Source: Limnobacter humi (GTDB lineage Bacteria; Pseudomonadota; Gammaproteobacteria; Burkholderiales; Burkholderiaceae_B). From it: a DNA stretch of 64,000 nt. Below are positions 19,422 through 30,107 of this stretch, in pieces. How positions within the stretch are numbered: position 1 is the stretch's first letter; the number at the start of each line of letters is the position of its first letter. The notes under the pieces are model-generated. The model was given only the letters and a program-made list of their open reading frames with translations. It had not been told where the DNA came from and did not search any database. The DNA lies in NCBI RefSeq assembly GCF_024518835.1, contig NZ_JANIGO010000003.1, positions 248,001 to 312,000 on the forward strand, given 5' to 3'. Position numbers and translations under genes: made by a program.

Positions 19422-19978
19422 ATCGTTATGCTGTCTGGACCATCGGCATCATGCTGCTCATGTGGGGTTTGCTGGGCATCTCGACAACAGCACTGCCTTC
19501 ACAACCTGCACTGGAAACACTGAAAAACCCAGACTTGCATTGCGGGGAATCGTATGAACTTGACCCTTACGAGGGATTAATGGGCGCTTTGGCCAACCAG
19601 GGCAGCAATGCATCCGACTTGAAACTGCGTCGAGGCAACCGCCAACTGGCCCTGGTCATTCATTTTGCAGCAGGCTCGGCCACTGTACCCAGCAACTGCA
19701 TGACAGCACTGAACACCTTGTCCAATAAAGTAAAGGCAGCCCGGGGTAGCAAATTGCTGATTCGATCTGCCACCAAAACCGACACCAGTTCTGAAATGGA
19801 CCTGGCCATTGCTGACGCCAGGCTGGATCAATTGAAAGAATATTTTCGCGAACAACGGGTGGCCCGCAAGGCCCTGATTCTGGAATTACACCCAAGACCA
19901 TCCAGCGCATTGATTGAAAATTCGGTTGAGGTTCCCCGCGTGGTGGAGATCTATTTTTCTCAGATCAACGGATCGTAA
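19418..19978 (+). CDS. Membrane-anchored protein with a weakly OmpA-like C-terminal region
   Basis: A 186-residue protein with an N-terminal signal or anchor helix (about residues 5-25), then a periplasmic part. The stretch IHFAAGSATVPSNC near residue 80, followed by a helix, a strand ending IRSATKTDTSS, and ARLDQLKEYF resembles the strand-helix order and the 'x-ADxRLxxVK'-like helix of OmpA C-terminal peptidoglycan-binding domains, but the diagnostic residues are poor. The GTG start overlaps the ClC stop by four bases. The 3' end overlaps the converging response regulator by 19 bases. Function unknown; the OmpA idea is inference. Confidence 0.65.
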   Translation: MNRYAVWTIGIMLLMWGLLGISTTALPSQPALETLKNPDLHCGESYELDPYEGLMGALANQGSNASDLKLRRGNRQLALVIHFAAGSATVPSNCMTALNTLSNKVKAARGSKLLIRSATKTDTSSEMDLAIADARLDQLKEYFREQRVARKALILELHPRPSSALIENSVEVPRVVEIYFSQINGS

Positions 19979-20628
19979 CCCAAACGTTCCTGCAGCTTGC
20001 TCAACAAGGTGGCCAGTTCGGCAGCCGAGCGAATGCGAAGCTTGTCAAACACATTGGCACGATGCACTTCAACCGTGCGCATGGAAATGTCCAGGTCTGC
20101 GGCGATGACTTTGTTCAATCGCCCCTGCGCCACCAGCGCCATCACTTCTCTTTCACGCGGTGACAGCGTATCGATCCTGGCCATCCACTCTTTCAACGTA
20201 TCCTGATTGTCCAGAAACTCGCCAGATTTCCGCAGCGCCTGTCGAACCCGCTCGATCAAACGGGCATCGGTGGTTGGCTTTTCATAAAAATCAAAAGCCC
20301 CATTTTTAACGGCCTCAACAGCGGTGGAAATATCACCGTGCCCCGTCAGAAAAATCACAGGCAGTCGCTCCAGGCTGTACCTTTCACGGTGCAGCCACTG
20401 AAACACCTCCAGTCCAGAAATGTCTGGCATCCGAAGATCCAGCAGAAAACAAAGCCGAGCGGCGCTATTGACGTGCGCATCCAGTTCAGTTCGAAGATCC
20501 TCAAAACGGCCATACCCATGAACCGGCAAATCAGCCGACTCAAACATCCATTTCAAGCCTTCACGCAAATCCTGATCATCATCGAGCAGCAATACTTGAT
20601 TGGTTCGGCTGGTTTCCACGTCGTTCAT
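19960..20628 (-). CDS. FixJ-family response regulator, probable DctR
   Basis: Two-component response regulator, 222 residues. The receiver domain (about 10-130) has the acidic pocket LLDDDQD, the phosphoacceptor aspartate in LLDLRMPDISG near residue 64, the switch Thr in FLTGHG and the Lys in FYEKPT. The C-terminal LuxR-type helix-turn-helix has LSPREREVMALVAQG and MRTVEVHRANVFDKL. Its first 50 bases overlap the 3' end of the kinase gene, so the pair is coupled. With dctP divergent next to the kinase, a role in C4-dicarboxylate uptake (DctS/DctR type) is likely but inferred. Confidence 0.9.
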   Translation of the reverse strand: MNDVETSRTNQVLLLDDDQDLREGLKWMFESADLPVHGYGRFEDLRTELDAHVNSAARLCFLLDLRMPDISGLEVFQWLHRERYSLERLPVIFLTGHGDISTAVEAVKNGAFDFYEKPTTDARLIERVRQALRKSGEFLDNQDTLKEWMARIDTLSPREREVMALVAQGRLNKVIAADLDISMRTVEVHRANVFDKLRIRSAAELATLLSKLQERLGYDPLI

Positions 20629-22600
20629 CGTCGATCAGGTCCTTCAGGGCCATGGGCAAATTCATTGTAAAGCAGGTCCCGCCGGTGGGCACCGGCTCTG
20701 CACGCAGCCGCCCCCCATGGGCTTCGGCCACCGAACGGCAAAGGCTCAGGCCCAAACCCAAACCATCGGGCTTGGTGGAGACCAAAGCCTCAAACATTTT
20801 CTCTGGATTGTTCAGGCTCAAACCGGGTCCGTCGTCACGTACAGCGATTTCGAAAACCTCAGAACTGGAGCGGGTCGCAATCCAGACATTGCGAATTCGC
20901 TGCGCCGCGGTGAAGGCCTCGGCGGCATTTTTCACCAAATTGACCACAGCCTGTTCAACCATGATGCGATCCACAAACAACACCCAGTCACCATGCTCAA
21001 TCTGGAAATGTAGCCGAACATCATGGCGGACGGCCAAGCTGGTCACCATGAAACGAATGGCGTCCATCAACTCATCCACCCGCACATGTTCCCGTTGGGG
21101 TTTGCGCTTGCGAACCAAATTTTGAACCGATCCCACCACGCGGCCAGCCCGCTGCGCCTGATCCCGCAGTTTTTCAAACAACTGCGCAAACTTGTCGACC
21201 GATGCGCCCCGCTGCGCCAGATTCAGACCGGCTTGCGCAAACGACACCATCGTGGCCAACGGCTGGTTGAGCTCATGGGCAATGTTGGTGGCCACCTCCC
21301 CCACCAGTGCAAACCGGGATGCCGCTTGCAGTTTTTCACGTTGTTCGGCAACCAGCGCCTCTGAACGCTTCCGATCGGTGATGTCAATCACGGAACTCAT
21401 CCAGCCGGTCTGTTCACCCTTGCCATCCCGCAAAGGCGCCTCAACGATGAGCACATCAATCAGACGACCCGACCGATGCTGATACACCGTTTCAAAACCA
21501 TCGGGCGGTGCATTACCGGACAACACATTGGCCACCAAGACTTTGTACTCTTCCGAACTCTTGGTCGGCCAATATGGCAGCGGCTGGGGCACACCAATCA
21601 ACTCATGGGGCTCATAACCCACCATGTTGCAAAACGCCGGGTTGACGTACCGGATGACCCCGTCCAAACCCCACACTCTCAAACCCACTGCCATCGAGTC
21701 CTGCATGGACTGGCGAAACTGCTTTTCATCGCGCAATTTTTCCTCAATCTCCAGGCGCTGACGGGAATCCCGCCACAACAGCAGGAAAGTGCCCAATAAC
21801 AAGGCCAATAAGAGAACGGTGAGCGAGTTGAACACGTGACTAAGCAAGACTGGTCGACCATCGCTGTTGCTGTAGGTCCTGAGTTGCAAGGCAAGCCCCC
21901 CCAGTTCCAGTTCGCTCACCTGGGAAAACTCGGGTCGCTCACCCAGGGGATGGCGTGTTGCACTGCCAAAGACATTGCCGTCCAGATCCGTCACGGTGAC
22001 GTCGGTCGACTCCAGCAACCATTTCGGCATCTCCTCCTGCAGGAAGCGGTCCATGTCCACAATGCCCACCAAAACGGAATAACCATCAGGACCGATGTTG
22101 ACTGTGGCGATGTACCGAAAGTCGTCCAGGGTGAACGGCCCCACGACCCCATCACTTTTCAGCAGCATCCGCGTGTTGACTGCCTCTTCGATTTGTTGGC
22201 GAATTTTAATCAGGGCAATGTCAGAGAGCTGCTGGGTATAAGCGCCAAAAAGCTCAACAGCAGGATCACGGTAGACCGCCACAAGCCCTGGTGAACTTCG
22301 GGCCAATTGCTCCAGACTGGCTTTCAAACGTCCCGATTTGTAAATGGAGACATCGCTGGCCAACGAATCCAGCGACGCAGCAAGCCGCTTGATCTGGAAT
22401 TGAATGGTGTCGGCTGTCCAGAGTGAGTTGCTGATCAGTTTTTTTTGATTGGCTTCTCGTTCCTGCTGTTTGGTGTAATAAACCGCGCCTCCCACAATCA
22501 TCATCAACAACAAAAAGACAAGCACCGGCATGCCAAAACGCAAGGCTTGACGCGTCCGCAGGTCTCTGGATCGAAGAAGTTGGGCTACACTTTTAATCAT
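20579..22600 (-). CDS. PAS-containing sensor histidine kinase, probable DctS
   Basis: Inner-membrane sensor kinase, 673 residues from ATG at 22600. A first membrane helix lies near residues 23-42, a periplasmic sensor region of about 250 residues follows with a double-PAS (Cache) look (VGIVDMDRFLQEE), and a second helix lies near 295-315. Then come a PAS domain (IRYVNPAFCNMVGYEPHEL), a HisKA helix with the phosphoacceptor in IAHELNQPLA, and an HATPase with NLVKNAAEA, DDGPGLS and GLGLGLSLC. This is the order seen in DctS of the DctSR-DctPQM systems. An upstream 59-codon extension is rejected. It overlaps the regulator by 50 bases. Confidence 0.9.
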   Translation of the reverse strand: MIKSVAQLLRSRDLRTRQALRFGMPVLVFLLLMMIVGGAVYYTKQQEREANQKKLISNSLWTADTIQFQIKRLAASLDSLASDVSIYKSGRLKASLEQLARSSPGLVAVYRDPAVELFGAYTQQLSDIALIKIRQQIEEAVNTRMLLKSDGVVGPFTLDDFRYIATVNIGPDGYSVLVGIVDMDRFLQEEMPKWLLESTDVTVTDLDGNVFGSATRHPLGERPEFSQVSELELGGLALQLRTYSNSDGRPVLLSHVFNSLTVLLLALLLGTFLLLWRDSRQRLEIEEKLRDEKQFRQSMQDSMAVGLRVWGLDGVIRYVNPAFCNMVGYEPHELIGVPQPLPYWPTKSSEEYKVLVANVLSGNAPPDGFETVYQHRSGRLIDVLIVEAPLRDGKGEQTGWMSSVIDITDRKRSEALVAEQREKLQAASRFALVGEVATNIAHELNQPLATMVSFAQAGLNLAQRGASVDKFAQLFEKLRDQAQRAGRVVGSVQNLVRKRKPQREHVRVDELMDAIRFMVTSLAVRHDVRLHFQIEHGDWVLFVDRIMVEQAVVNLVKNAAEAFTAAQRIRNVWIATRSSSEVFEIAVRDDGPGLSLNNPEKMFEALVSTKPDGLGLGLSLCRSVAEAHGGRLRAEPVPTGGTCFTMNLPMALKDLIDDERRGNQPNQSSIAAR

Positions 22601-22713
22601 GCGTCGATGATGCCATGAAACCCAGTCCGACGACCTTGTCCTGTGGAAAGCCACAATGGGCCTACCGCAGTCTCTCTGGGATGTTTGAAAGAAACTCCTA
22701 AAAAGTCCACACG

Positions 22714-23727
22714 ATGAAACAACCTGTCCTGATGGCAGCGGCCATTCTGACCAGCATGCTGTTGACCGCCACGGCACAGGCCAAACCGAGCATCGTCATC
22801 CGGTTCAGTCATGTGGTTGAAGAAGACACCCCGAAAGGGCAGGCTGCCTTGGAATTCAAGCGACTCGTTGAATCGCGCTCTCGCGGCCGTGTGCAAGTTC
22901 AGGTATACCCCAACTCCTCGCTGTACAAAGACAAGGAAGAGCTGGAGGCTCTGCAATTGGGCGCTGTGGAGATGCTGGCCCCCTCGCTGGCAAAATTTGG
23001 TCAACTGGGCCTGCGGGATTTCGAAGTATTCGACCTACCTTATATTTTTCCCAACAGAGATACCCTGAACACGGTGACACGCGGCCCAATCGGCAGAAAA
23101 CTGTTTGAGCAACTGGAGGCTCGGGGCATTAAAGGGCTGGCATACTGGGACAACGGTTTCAAGGTGATGAGCTCAAACACCCCCCTGCGTTTTCCGGAAG
23201 ACCTCAAAGGCAAGCGCATGCGGATACAGCCCTCCCGGGTGATTGAAGCACAAATGGAAGCACTGGGGGCAACCCCCATCCCACTGGCGTTCTCCGATGC
23301 GTACGCCGCACTGGAAACCGGCCTGGTGGACGGCACGGAAAACCCGCCATCCAACCTGTTTTCCAAAAACATGCACCTGGTTCAAAAATATGTGGCGGTG
23401 ACCAATCATGGTTACCTGGGTTATGCGGTCATCGTGAACAAGAAATTTTGGGATGGTTTGCCTGGGGATGTGCGCAAACTGCTGGATGACAGCCTGGAGG
23501 AAGCCACCCGTAAAAACAACCAGGAAGCGGACAAACTCAACCGTGCAGCCCTGGATGCCGTCAAAAAATCCAAAAAAACGCAGGTCAATGAACTGACCGA
23601 TGCGGAGCGTGCCGTCTGGCGCAAAGCCCTTGAACCGGTTTACCGCAAAATGGAAGGTCGCATTGACCGGGACCTGATCAACGCCATTCGCCGCGTTGCC
23701 GAGAACTCCACACAGCCGGCCTACTAA
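22714..23727 (+). CDS. dctP: TRAP transporter periplasmic substrate-binding protein, DctP type
   Basis: Periplasmic solute receptor of a tripartite TRAP transporter, 337 residues with a clean signal peptide ending TATAQAKP. Family marks are FSHVVEEDTPKGQAA near residue 30 and the carboxylate-binding arginine in GKRMRIQPS near 170, followed by TPIPLAFSDAYAALETG. It matches the DctP (C4-dicarboxylate) subgroup. The membrane subunits DctQ and DctM, normally directly downstream, are absent here: groES follows on the same strand. It is divergent from the DctS-like kinase, 113 bases between starts. Confidence 0.9.
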   Translation: MKQPVLMAAAILTSMLLTATAQAKPSIVIRFSHVVEEDTPKGQAALEFKRLVESRSRGRVQVQVYPNSSLYKDKEELEALQLGAVEMLAPSLAKFGQLGLRDFEVFDLPYIFPNRDTLNTVTRGPIGRKLFEQLEARGIKGLAYWDNGFKVMSSNTPLRFPEDLKGKRMRIQPSRVIEAQMEALGATPIPLAFSDAYAALETGLVDGTENPPSNLFSKNMHLVQKYVAVTNHGYLGYAVIVNKKFWDGLPGDVRKLLDDSLEEATRKNNQEADKLNRAALDAVKKSKKTQVNELTDAERAVWRKALEPVYRKMEGRIDRDLINAIRRVAENSTQPAY

Positions 23728-23762
23728 ATTTCCACCGCAACCCCGATTTTCAAGCAGCCCCT

Positions 23763-23792
23763 CTTGAAATGAAGCCAGGTCGTCCCTATTAT
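23763..23792 (+). promoter_or_regulatory. Overlapping sigma-32-like and sigma-70-like promoters of groESL
   Basis: CTTGAAA at 23763 and CCCTATTAT at 23784, 14 bases apart, fit a heat-shock (sigma-32) promoter. The same bases give TTGAAA (23764-23769), a 17-base spacer and TATTAT (23787-23792), a good housekeeping promoter. The CIRCE operator starts on the last base of the -10 box. Confidence 0.8.
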
Positions 23793-23818
23793 TAGCACTC
23801 AGTGACGGTGAGTGCTAA
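23792..23818 (+). promoter_or_regulatory. CIRCE operator (HrcA-binding site)
   Basis: TTAGCACTC, nine bases, GAGTGCTAA: an exact match to the CIRCE inverted repeat. It sits over the expected transcription start of groESL and predicts repression by HrcA. hrcA itself is not in the window. Confidence 0.97.
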
Positions 23819-23879
23819 CAATTCCCGTCCAAATTCCCTTAAGCAATTCATTTTCAAGACAAATTTAGGAGTGGTTTCC

Positions 23880-25872
<1,993 letters not shown>

Positions 25873-25925
25873 TGCCTCAACCGCGCTGCAAACCCGTCCA
25901 ATTCGGGCGGGTTCGCAACACCAAC

Positions 25926-25952
25926 AAGCGAGCCTTCGGGCTCGCTTTTTTT
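25926..25952 (+). terminator. Rho-independent terminator of groESL
   Basis: AAGCGAGCC, a TTCG tetraloop and GGCTCGCTT form a 9-bp perfect stem followed by a run of T. A weaker hairpin (25891-25912, AACCCGTCC/GGGCGGGTT) precedes it without a T run. Confidence 0.95.
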
Positions 25953-25959
25953 ATGCCGC

Positions 25960-27627
25960 CTACACCCTGAACCGTGCTGAATCCTCGGACAACTGGGATG
26001 ACAGCGCCGCCAATTCGTCCAGCGTGCGCCGTATTCCAATCACACAACTGGCATTCTCTTCCGAACGGGCAGCCAGCTTTTCAATGTCGGAAGACATCTG
26101 ATGGGTGGCTTTTTGTTGCTCGGCCAGCGATGCATTCACCTCCACCACCAAACCACTGACCTCCGAAGCGGCATGTCCCAACTGGTTAAGAACAGTCCGC
26201 GCCTGTTGCATTCTGGACAGGTTGGCATTCACTGAATCGGCCCAAACCACCATTTCATCCACCGCCGATTGCGTCCCGCGTTGAATGGCACTGACCATTT
26301 GCTCGATCTCCGATGTGGACTCGGTGGTCCGTTCCGCCAGGCGACGTACCTCATCGGCCACCACAGCAAAGCCTCGTCCGCTTTCCCCGGCCCGGGCAGC
26401 CTCAATTGCGGCATTCAATGCCAGCAAATTGGTTTGCTCGGCAATCGACTCAATCGTGGCGATGATTTGTGTGATGCTTTCGGATTGCCGACCCAGTGAC
26501 TGGACGGTGGTGCTTAGGCGTTCTGCTCCTTGCGCAGTCTCTTGCACATCTTGCGCAGACTGGTCAATCAAACCCTTGCCCTCGACCGACACCTGGCAGG
26601 AAACCTGGGACGCACGGGCCGTTTGATCGGCTACGCTCCCCAATTGCTGCACGCTCACGCTCAACTCTTCAACCCCTGCAGCCATGGCGCTGCTGGTATT
26701 GGCCTGCTCTTGGGCCGACTCGTCCACCGTGGAGAGCTGAGCCCGAATGTCCTGCAAAGACTCATCCAAGTGCTGGGCACGTTGACGCAGGCCTGACACC
26801 AACAGAGCAAGACTGTCGCGCATGGATTCAAATGCATGGGCAACACTGCCCACCGGTGCATTGTGTGCTGTTTGCTGTTGATGGACAGTGAGGTCACCCT
26901 GGGCGATGCGCTGCGACATCTGCGACAGGTCCGAAGGCTCCATGCCCAGTTGTCCAATAATGGATCGTGTAAAACCATACAGACAGGCGCAGAGTGCCAA
27001 CAGGGTCATTCCCAGTGCGCCATTGAGCCACAGACTGAGGTTTGTGATGCTGTGGTCAATGATGGCTTTCAGTTGAGCGGTCGCCGCCTGTTGGGCGGCC
27101 TCGCTGTCCTTGAGCAAGGCATTTCCGGAAGCCACCACCGCCCGGTCAATGCCATTGACTGCAGCATCCAGCCGCATGTATTGCAGGTCATCCCCTGGCA
27201 CATAAAGCTTCAGTTGGGCCCTGTATTTCTGAGACACGGCATCAAACTGATCACGCCAGTCCGCCACCGCTTTCAAGCGCACTGGATTGCTGGCAATCAC
27301 CGGGATGTTTTTCAAGCGATCGCTGTCTTTCACATACCCGTCGATGAATTCCTCAAATTCCCGTGAATATTTGTCACGGTGCTTTTCACTGGCGCCCCGC
27401 AGCATCACGTTCTTGAACGACGACGCCATTTTGGTGGTGTCATGAACGCCCTTGGCCACCAGCCGCGCCACCTCGCTCTCCTGGACAACACGCTCCAGCC
27501 CGCCTGCTTGCTCAGTGGACATGACATTCATCCGGGCATACAACAGCAGCCCCGTGGTCACCACCAGCAGACTGACCACGGCGATGATACCGATGGAACG
27601 TTGTTTCAATGTCCAGGATTTGTGCAT
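25960..27627 (-). CDS. Methyl-accepting chemotaxis protein
   Basis: Transmembrane chemoreceptor of 555 residues. A first helix (about 10-32), a periplasmic region of about 160 residues that looks like a four-helix-bundle sensor, a second helix near 190-215, a HAMP-like stretch ([11 protein letters not shown]) and a long cytoplasmic coiled coil follow. The hairpin tip [20 protein letters not shown] and [18 protein letters not shown] bind CheA/CheW. No C-terminal NWETF-like CheR tether is present. ATG at 27627 has GGAGGT upstream. A sigma-28-like promoter may lie 45-70 bases before the start. The ligand is unknown. Confidence 0.93.
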   Translation of the reverse strand: MHKSWTLKQRSIGIIAVVSLLVVTTGLLLYARMNVMSTEQAGGLERVVQESEVARLVAKGVHDTTKMASSFKNVMLRGASEKHRDKYSREFEEFIDGYVKDSDRLKNIPVIASNPVRLKAVADWRDQFDAVSQKYRAQLKLYVPGDDLQYMRLDAAVNGIDRAVVASGNALLKDSEAAQQAATAQLKAIIDHSITNLSLWLNGALGMTLLALCACLYGFTRSIIGQLGMEPSDLSQMSQRIAQGDLTVHQQQTAHNAPVGSVAHAFESMRDSLALLVSGLRQRAQHLDESLQDIRAQLSTVDESAQEQANTSSAMAAGVEELSVSVQQLGSVADQTARASQVSCQVSVEGKGLIDQSAQDVQETAQGAERLSTTVQSLGRQSESITQIIATIESIAEQTNLLALNAAIEAARAGESGRGFAVVADEVRRLAERTTESTSEIEQMVSAIQRGTQSAVDEMVVWADSVNANLSRMQQARTVLNQLGHAASEVSGLVVEVNASLAEQQKATHQMSSDIEKLAARSEENASCVIGIRRTLDELAALSSQLSEDSARFRV

Positions 27628-27672
27628 GCTGACCTCCGACCCTTGCTTCAATTGACAATGTGTTAAACCCTA

Positions 27673-27698
27673 GTATCTGCACGATCGAACAAACTTCC
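27673..27698 (-). promoter_or_regulatory. Possible sigma-28 (FliA) promoter of the chemoreceptor gene
   Basis: On the minus strand GGAAGTTT, ten bases, GCAGATAC resembles the flagellar promoter TAAAGTTT-N11-GCCGATAA (6 of 8 in each box), with a spacer one base short. It lies at the right distance before the start codon. Confidence 0.4.
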
Positions 27699-27761
27699 GC
27701 CCCCAACATGAGCGAGTTAACGCCGAACAAATGGGTGATCAACCGGACACACGCTTTTGCG

Positions 27762-27790
27762 TTGACGGAGCCGGTTTTTCTTTCTATACT
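27762..27790 (+). promoter_or_regulatory. Sigma-70 promoter of rpmE2
   Basis: TTGACG, a 17-base spacer and TATACT. The predicted start near 27797 leaves a leader of about 100 bases before rpmE2. Confidence 0.75.
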
Positions 27791-27897
27791 CATGGGTTAC
27801 TTGAATCAACTTAACTTTTGCAAGTGTTTGGGTATTAACAGGTTCGAAGGCATGGGGCCGAGCGAATCCACCCAATTGGCTGCAAACGGAGCGCACC

Positions 27898-28149
27898 ATG
27901 AAAGACGGCATTCACCCAAACTACCGCGAAGTCATTTTCAAAGACATGTCCAACGGCAAAGAGTGGATCTGCCGTTCCACCGCGCCCAGCAAAGAAACCA
28001 TTCAGTACGAAGGCCGTGAATTGCCTTTGATCAAACTGGACGTGTCCTCTTACTCACACCCCTTCTACACCGGTGCGCAAAACACCATCGTGGACACTGC
28101 AGGTCGTGTTGAGAAATTCCGTCGCCGCTTCGACCGCTTCAAGAAGTAA
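27898..28149 (+). CDS. rpmE2: 50S ribosomal protein L31 type B
   Basis: Ribosomal large-subunit protein of 83 residues. It starts [11 protein letters not shown] and ends SHPFYTGAQ...KFRRRF, matching type B L31. The zinc-binding cysteines of type A are lacking (one isolated Cys near residue 25). Type B forms replace the zinc form under zinc limitation in many bacteria, and in others they are the only form; which applies here cannot be told. GGAG precedes the ATG, and a good promoter and terminator bracket it as a single-gene unit. Confidence 0.95.
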   Translation: MKDGIHPNYREVIFKDMSNGKEWICRSTAPSKETIQYEGRELPLIKLDVSSYSHPFYTGAQNTIVDTAGRVEKFRRRFDRFKK

Positions 28150-28195
28150 GTCGAAAACGACCCCTGCTGTTGACCACAACGGCGCACAGGCAGTC

Positions 28196-28217
28196 AGGCA
28201 GCCCCTGGCTGCCTTTT
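28196..28217 (+). terminator. Terminator of rpmE2
   Basis: AGGCAGCC, CCT loop, GGCTGCCT, then TTTTG. The stem is 8 bp; the T run is short. Confidence 0.75.
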
Positions 28218-28286
28218 GTATTTCTTGGCCCGGAATTGGCATGAACCGGCCTCCGAATTGATCCGATTCGAGACACAATAAGAACC

Positions 28287-30107
28287 ATGGTCCTGACTGC
28301 TGCCCTCACCGCTTCAAACAACGCGCGACTGTCCAGACGCCTACTATGGGGTTTGATCCTCTTGTACGTGCTCCCGGGTTTGTTTGCACGAACGCCCTGG
28401 AAACCGGAGGACTCCACCGGTTTTGGTCAAAGCTTTCATTTTTTTAAAGTGCCTGTCGAACAGTGGGCCTATTCACAGATTGGCGATCGCCTGTATGTCG
28501 AGGGCGGGCTTGCAGCGGCCTGGTTGGCAGGCCTGCTGGGCAAGCTGGTCAGTTTCACCGGCATTCCCTACGCCTGGCTGGACGATGCCATGCGCCTGGG
28601 CAATGTGTTCTGGCTCATTTTAGCGGGCTGGGCCATCTGGAATACCACCTATCGCCTGGCCAAACGGGTTGAACTTCAACCGGAAGACCCACTGGGCGCG
28701 GCACCCACGCGGGTGGATTACGCCCGGGCAGTGGCAGATGCCTCGGTACTCTGTCTGCTGGCCACGCTGGGGCTGCTCGTCAAGGCACACACGCAAGTTC
28801 CGGAAGTGGCTGAACTGGCGGGCCTGTCCATCATTTTGTTGGCTGCAGTGCGCTCCCTAGACAGACCCATCGGTGCCGGCTGGATGTTGGGCTGGGGCAT
28901 CGTGATCGCATTCTTCGCCCGCGGCTGGGCACACTGGCTGCCATTCCTGCTTTTGCTATTGATCAGCAGCGTCTCGCACCCATCCATGCGGTTTGGATTG
29001 TTGCGACGGATTCTCCGGGCCTTGGCCATCCTCGCCATGGGCTTGGTACCGTGGTTCATCTGGCTGATGAGCCTCAAACATGGCGAAGCCTGGTGGCATG
29101 CCTGGATGACCTGGAATGCCCAGCGTTTTCTGATTCTGGACCCCAGCAAATCATTGGACACGGCCACATTGGTGATCGCGCTGAAAACCAGCTTGTGGTT
29201 TTTGTGGCCGATTTTACCGATGGCTGGCTGGACACTGTGGCGCTATCGATCCGCCTTCCAGGAACCGTCGATGCGAATTCCCATGGCTGCTGCCCTGGCT
29301 GGTTTTGTGGTGTTGTTAATCACCAATCCATCCGAGGAAGCCAACTACATTCCCTTGCTGCCCCCCTTGTCCGTGCTGGCCGCACTGGGACTCTCCACCA
29401 TGCGGCGCGGTTTGATCAGCCTGATCGACTGGTTTGCGGTATTGTGTTTCACCCTGATCGCGGTCTTGGTCTGGTTGGGCTGGACAGCCGCCACGTTTGG
29501 TTTTCCGGCCAAAATTGCAGCCAATTTCGAGAAACTTTCGCCGGGCTACGTTCCCGACGTCGTCGGTCTGGAGTTGGTGGTGGCGATGCTGGCCACCTAT
29601 GCCTGGGTCCGTCTCATCATTTGGCGGACCACATCGAGAAAGAAAGCCCTGTGGCGCCCCATGGTTCTGTCCTGTGGCGGGATTATCCTGATCTGGTTGC
29701 TCATGATGACACTGTGGATCCCCCGCATCGACTACGCAAAAACCTTCAAAATGGTCGGACAGCAGTTGGCAACCACGGTCGCCCGGGAAGGTGGACAGGG
29801 CCCCCATTGCGTTCGGGATTTCAACTTGGGCGATGCACAACGGGGCACGTTGGAATACCATTCAGCGCTCACTTTCTACAGTCGGCAATCGGCCGTGGAA
29901 AAGCACCAATGCCGATTCCTGATTTTGCAAGACGACACCCGCAGGGCATTCCCGGTCAAATTTGAATTCGAGCAGAGCCAAGGTGCCGAATGGCAACAGG
30001 TGTGGAGTGGGCGACGAAATTCGGACAAGTACGAGTTCTTCTTCCTGTACCAACAGAAAAGCGATTGGCTGAACAACCACCCAACCCCCAACAATGCAGC
30101 ACCATGA
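28287..30107 (+). CDS. PMT/ArnT-family membrane glycosyltransferase-like protein
   Basis: Polytopic protein of 606 residues with about 12 hydrophobic segments and a C-terminal soluble periplasmic domain of about 120 residues, the layout of GT-C glycosyltransferases (ArnT/PMT) that use polyprenyl-phosphate sugars. PWKPEDSTG near residue 38, just after the first helix, sits where the catalytic Asp/Glu motif occurs; here it reads PED. A second charged pair, ITNPSEEANYIPLLPPLSVL near 347, resembles the family's central loop before paired helices. The acceptor is unknown: lipid A, a protein or a glycan. It overlaps the MATE gene by 14 bases. Confidence 0.75.
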   Translation: MVLTAALTASNNARLSRRLLWGLILLYVLPGLFARTPWKPEDSTGFGQSFHFFKVPVEQWAYSQIGDRLYVEGGLAAAWLAGLLGKLVSFTGIPYAWLDDAMRLGNVFWLILAGWAIWNTTYRLAKRVELQPEDPLGAAPTRVDYARAVADASVLCLLATLGLLVKAHTQVPEVAELAGLSIILLAAVRSLDRPIGAGWMLGWGIVIAFFARGWAHWLPFLLLLLISSVSHPSMRFGLLRRILRALAILAMGLVPWFIWLMSLKHGEAWWHAWMTWNAQRFLILDPSKSLDTATLVIALKTSLWFLWPILPMAGWTLWRYRSAFQEPSMRIPMAAALAGFVVLLITNPSEEANYIPLLPPLSVLAALGLSTMRRGLISLIDWFAVLCFTLIAVLVWLGWTAATFGFPAKIAANFEKLSPGYVPDVVGLELVVAMLATYAWVRLIIWRTTSRKKALWRPMVLSCGGIILIWLLMMTLWIPRIDYAKTFKMVGQQLATTVAREGGQGPHCVRDFNLGDAQRGTLEYHSALTFYSRQSAVEKHQCRFLILQDDTRRAFPVKFEFEQSQGAEWQQVWSGRRNSDKYEFFFLYQQKSDWLNNHPTPNNAAP

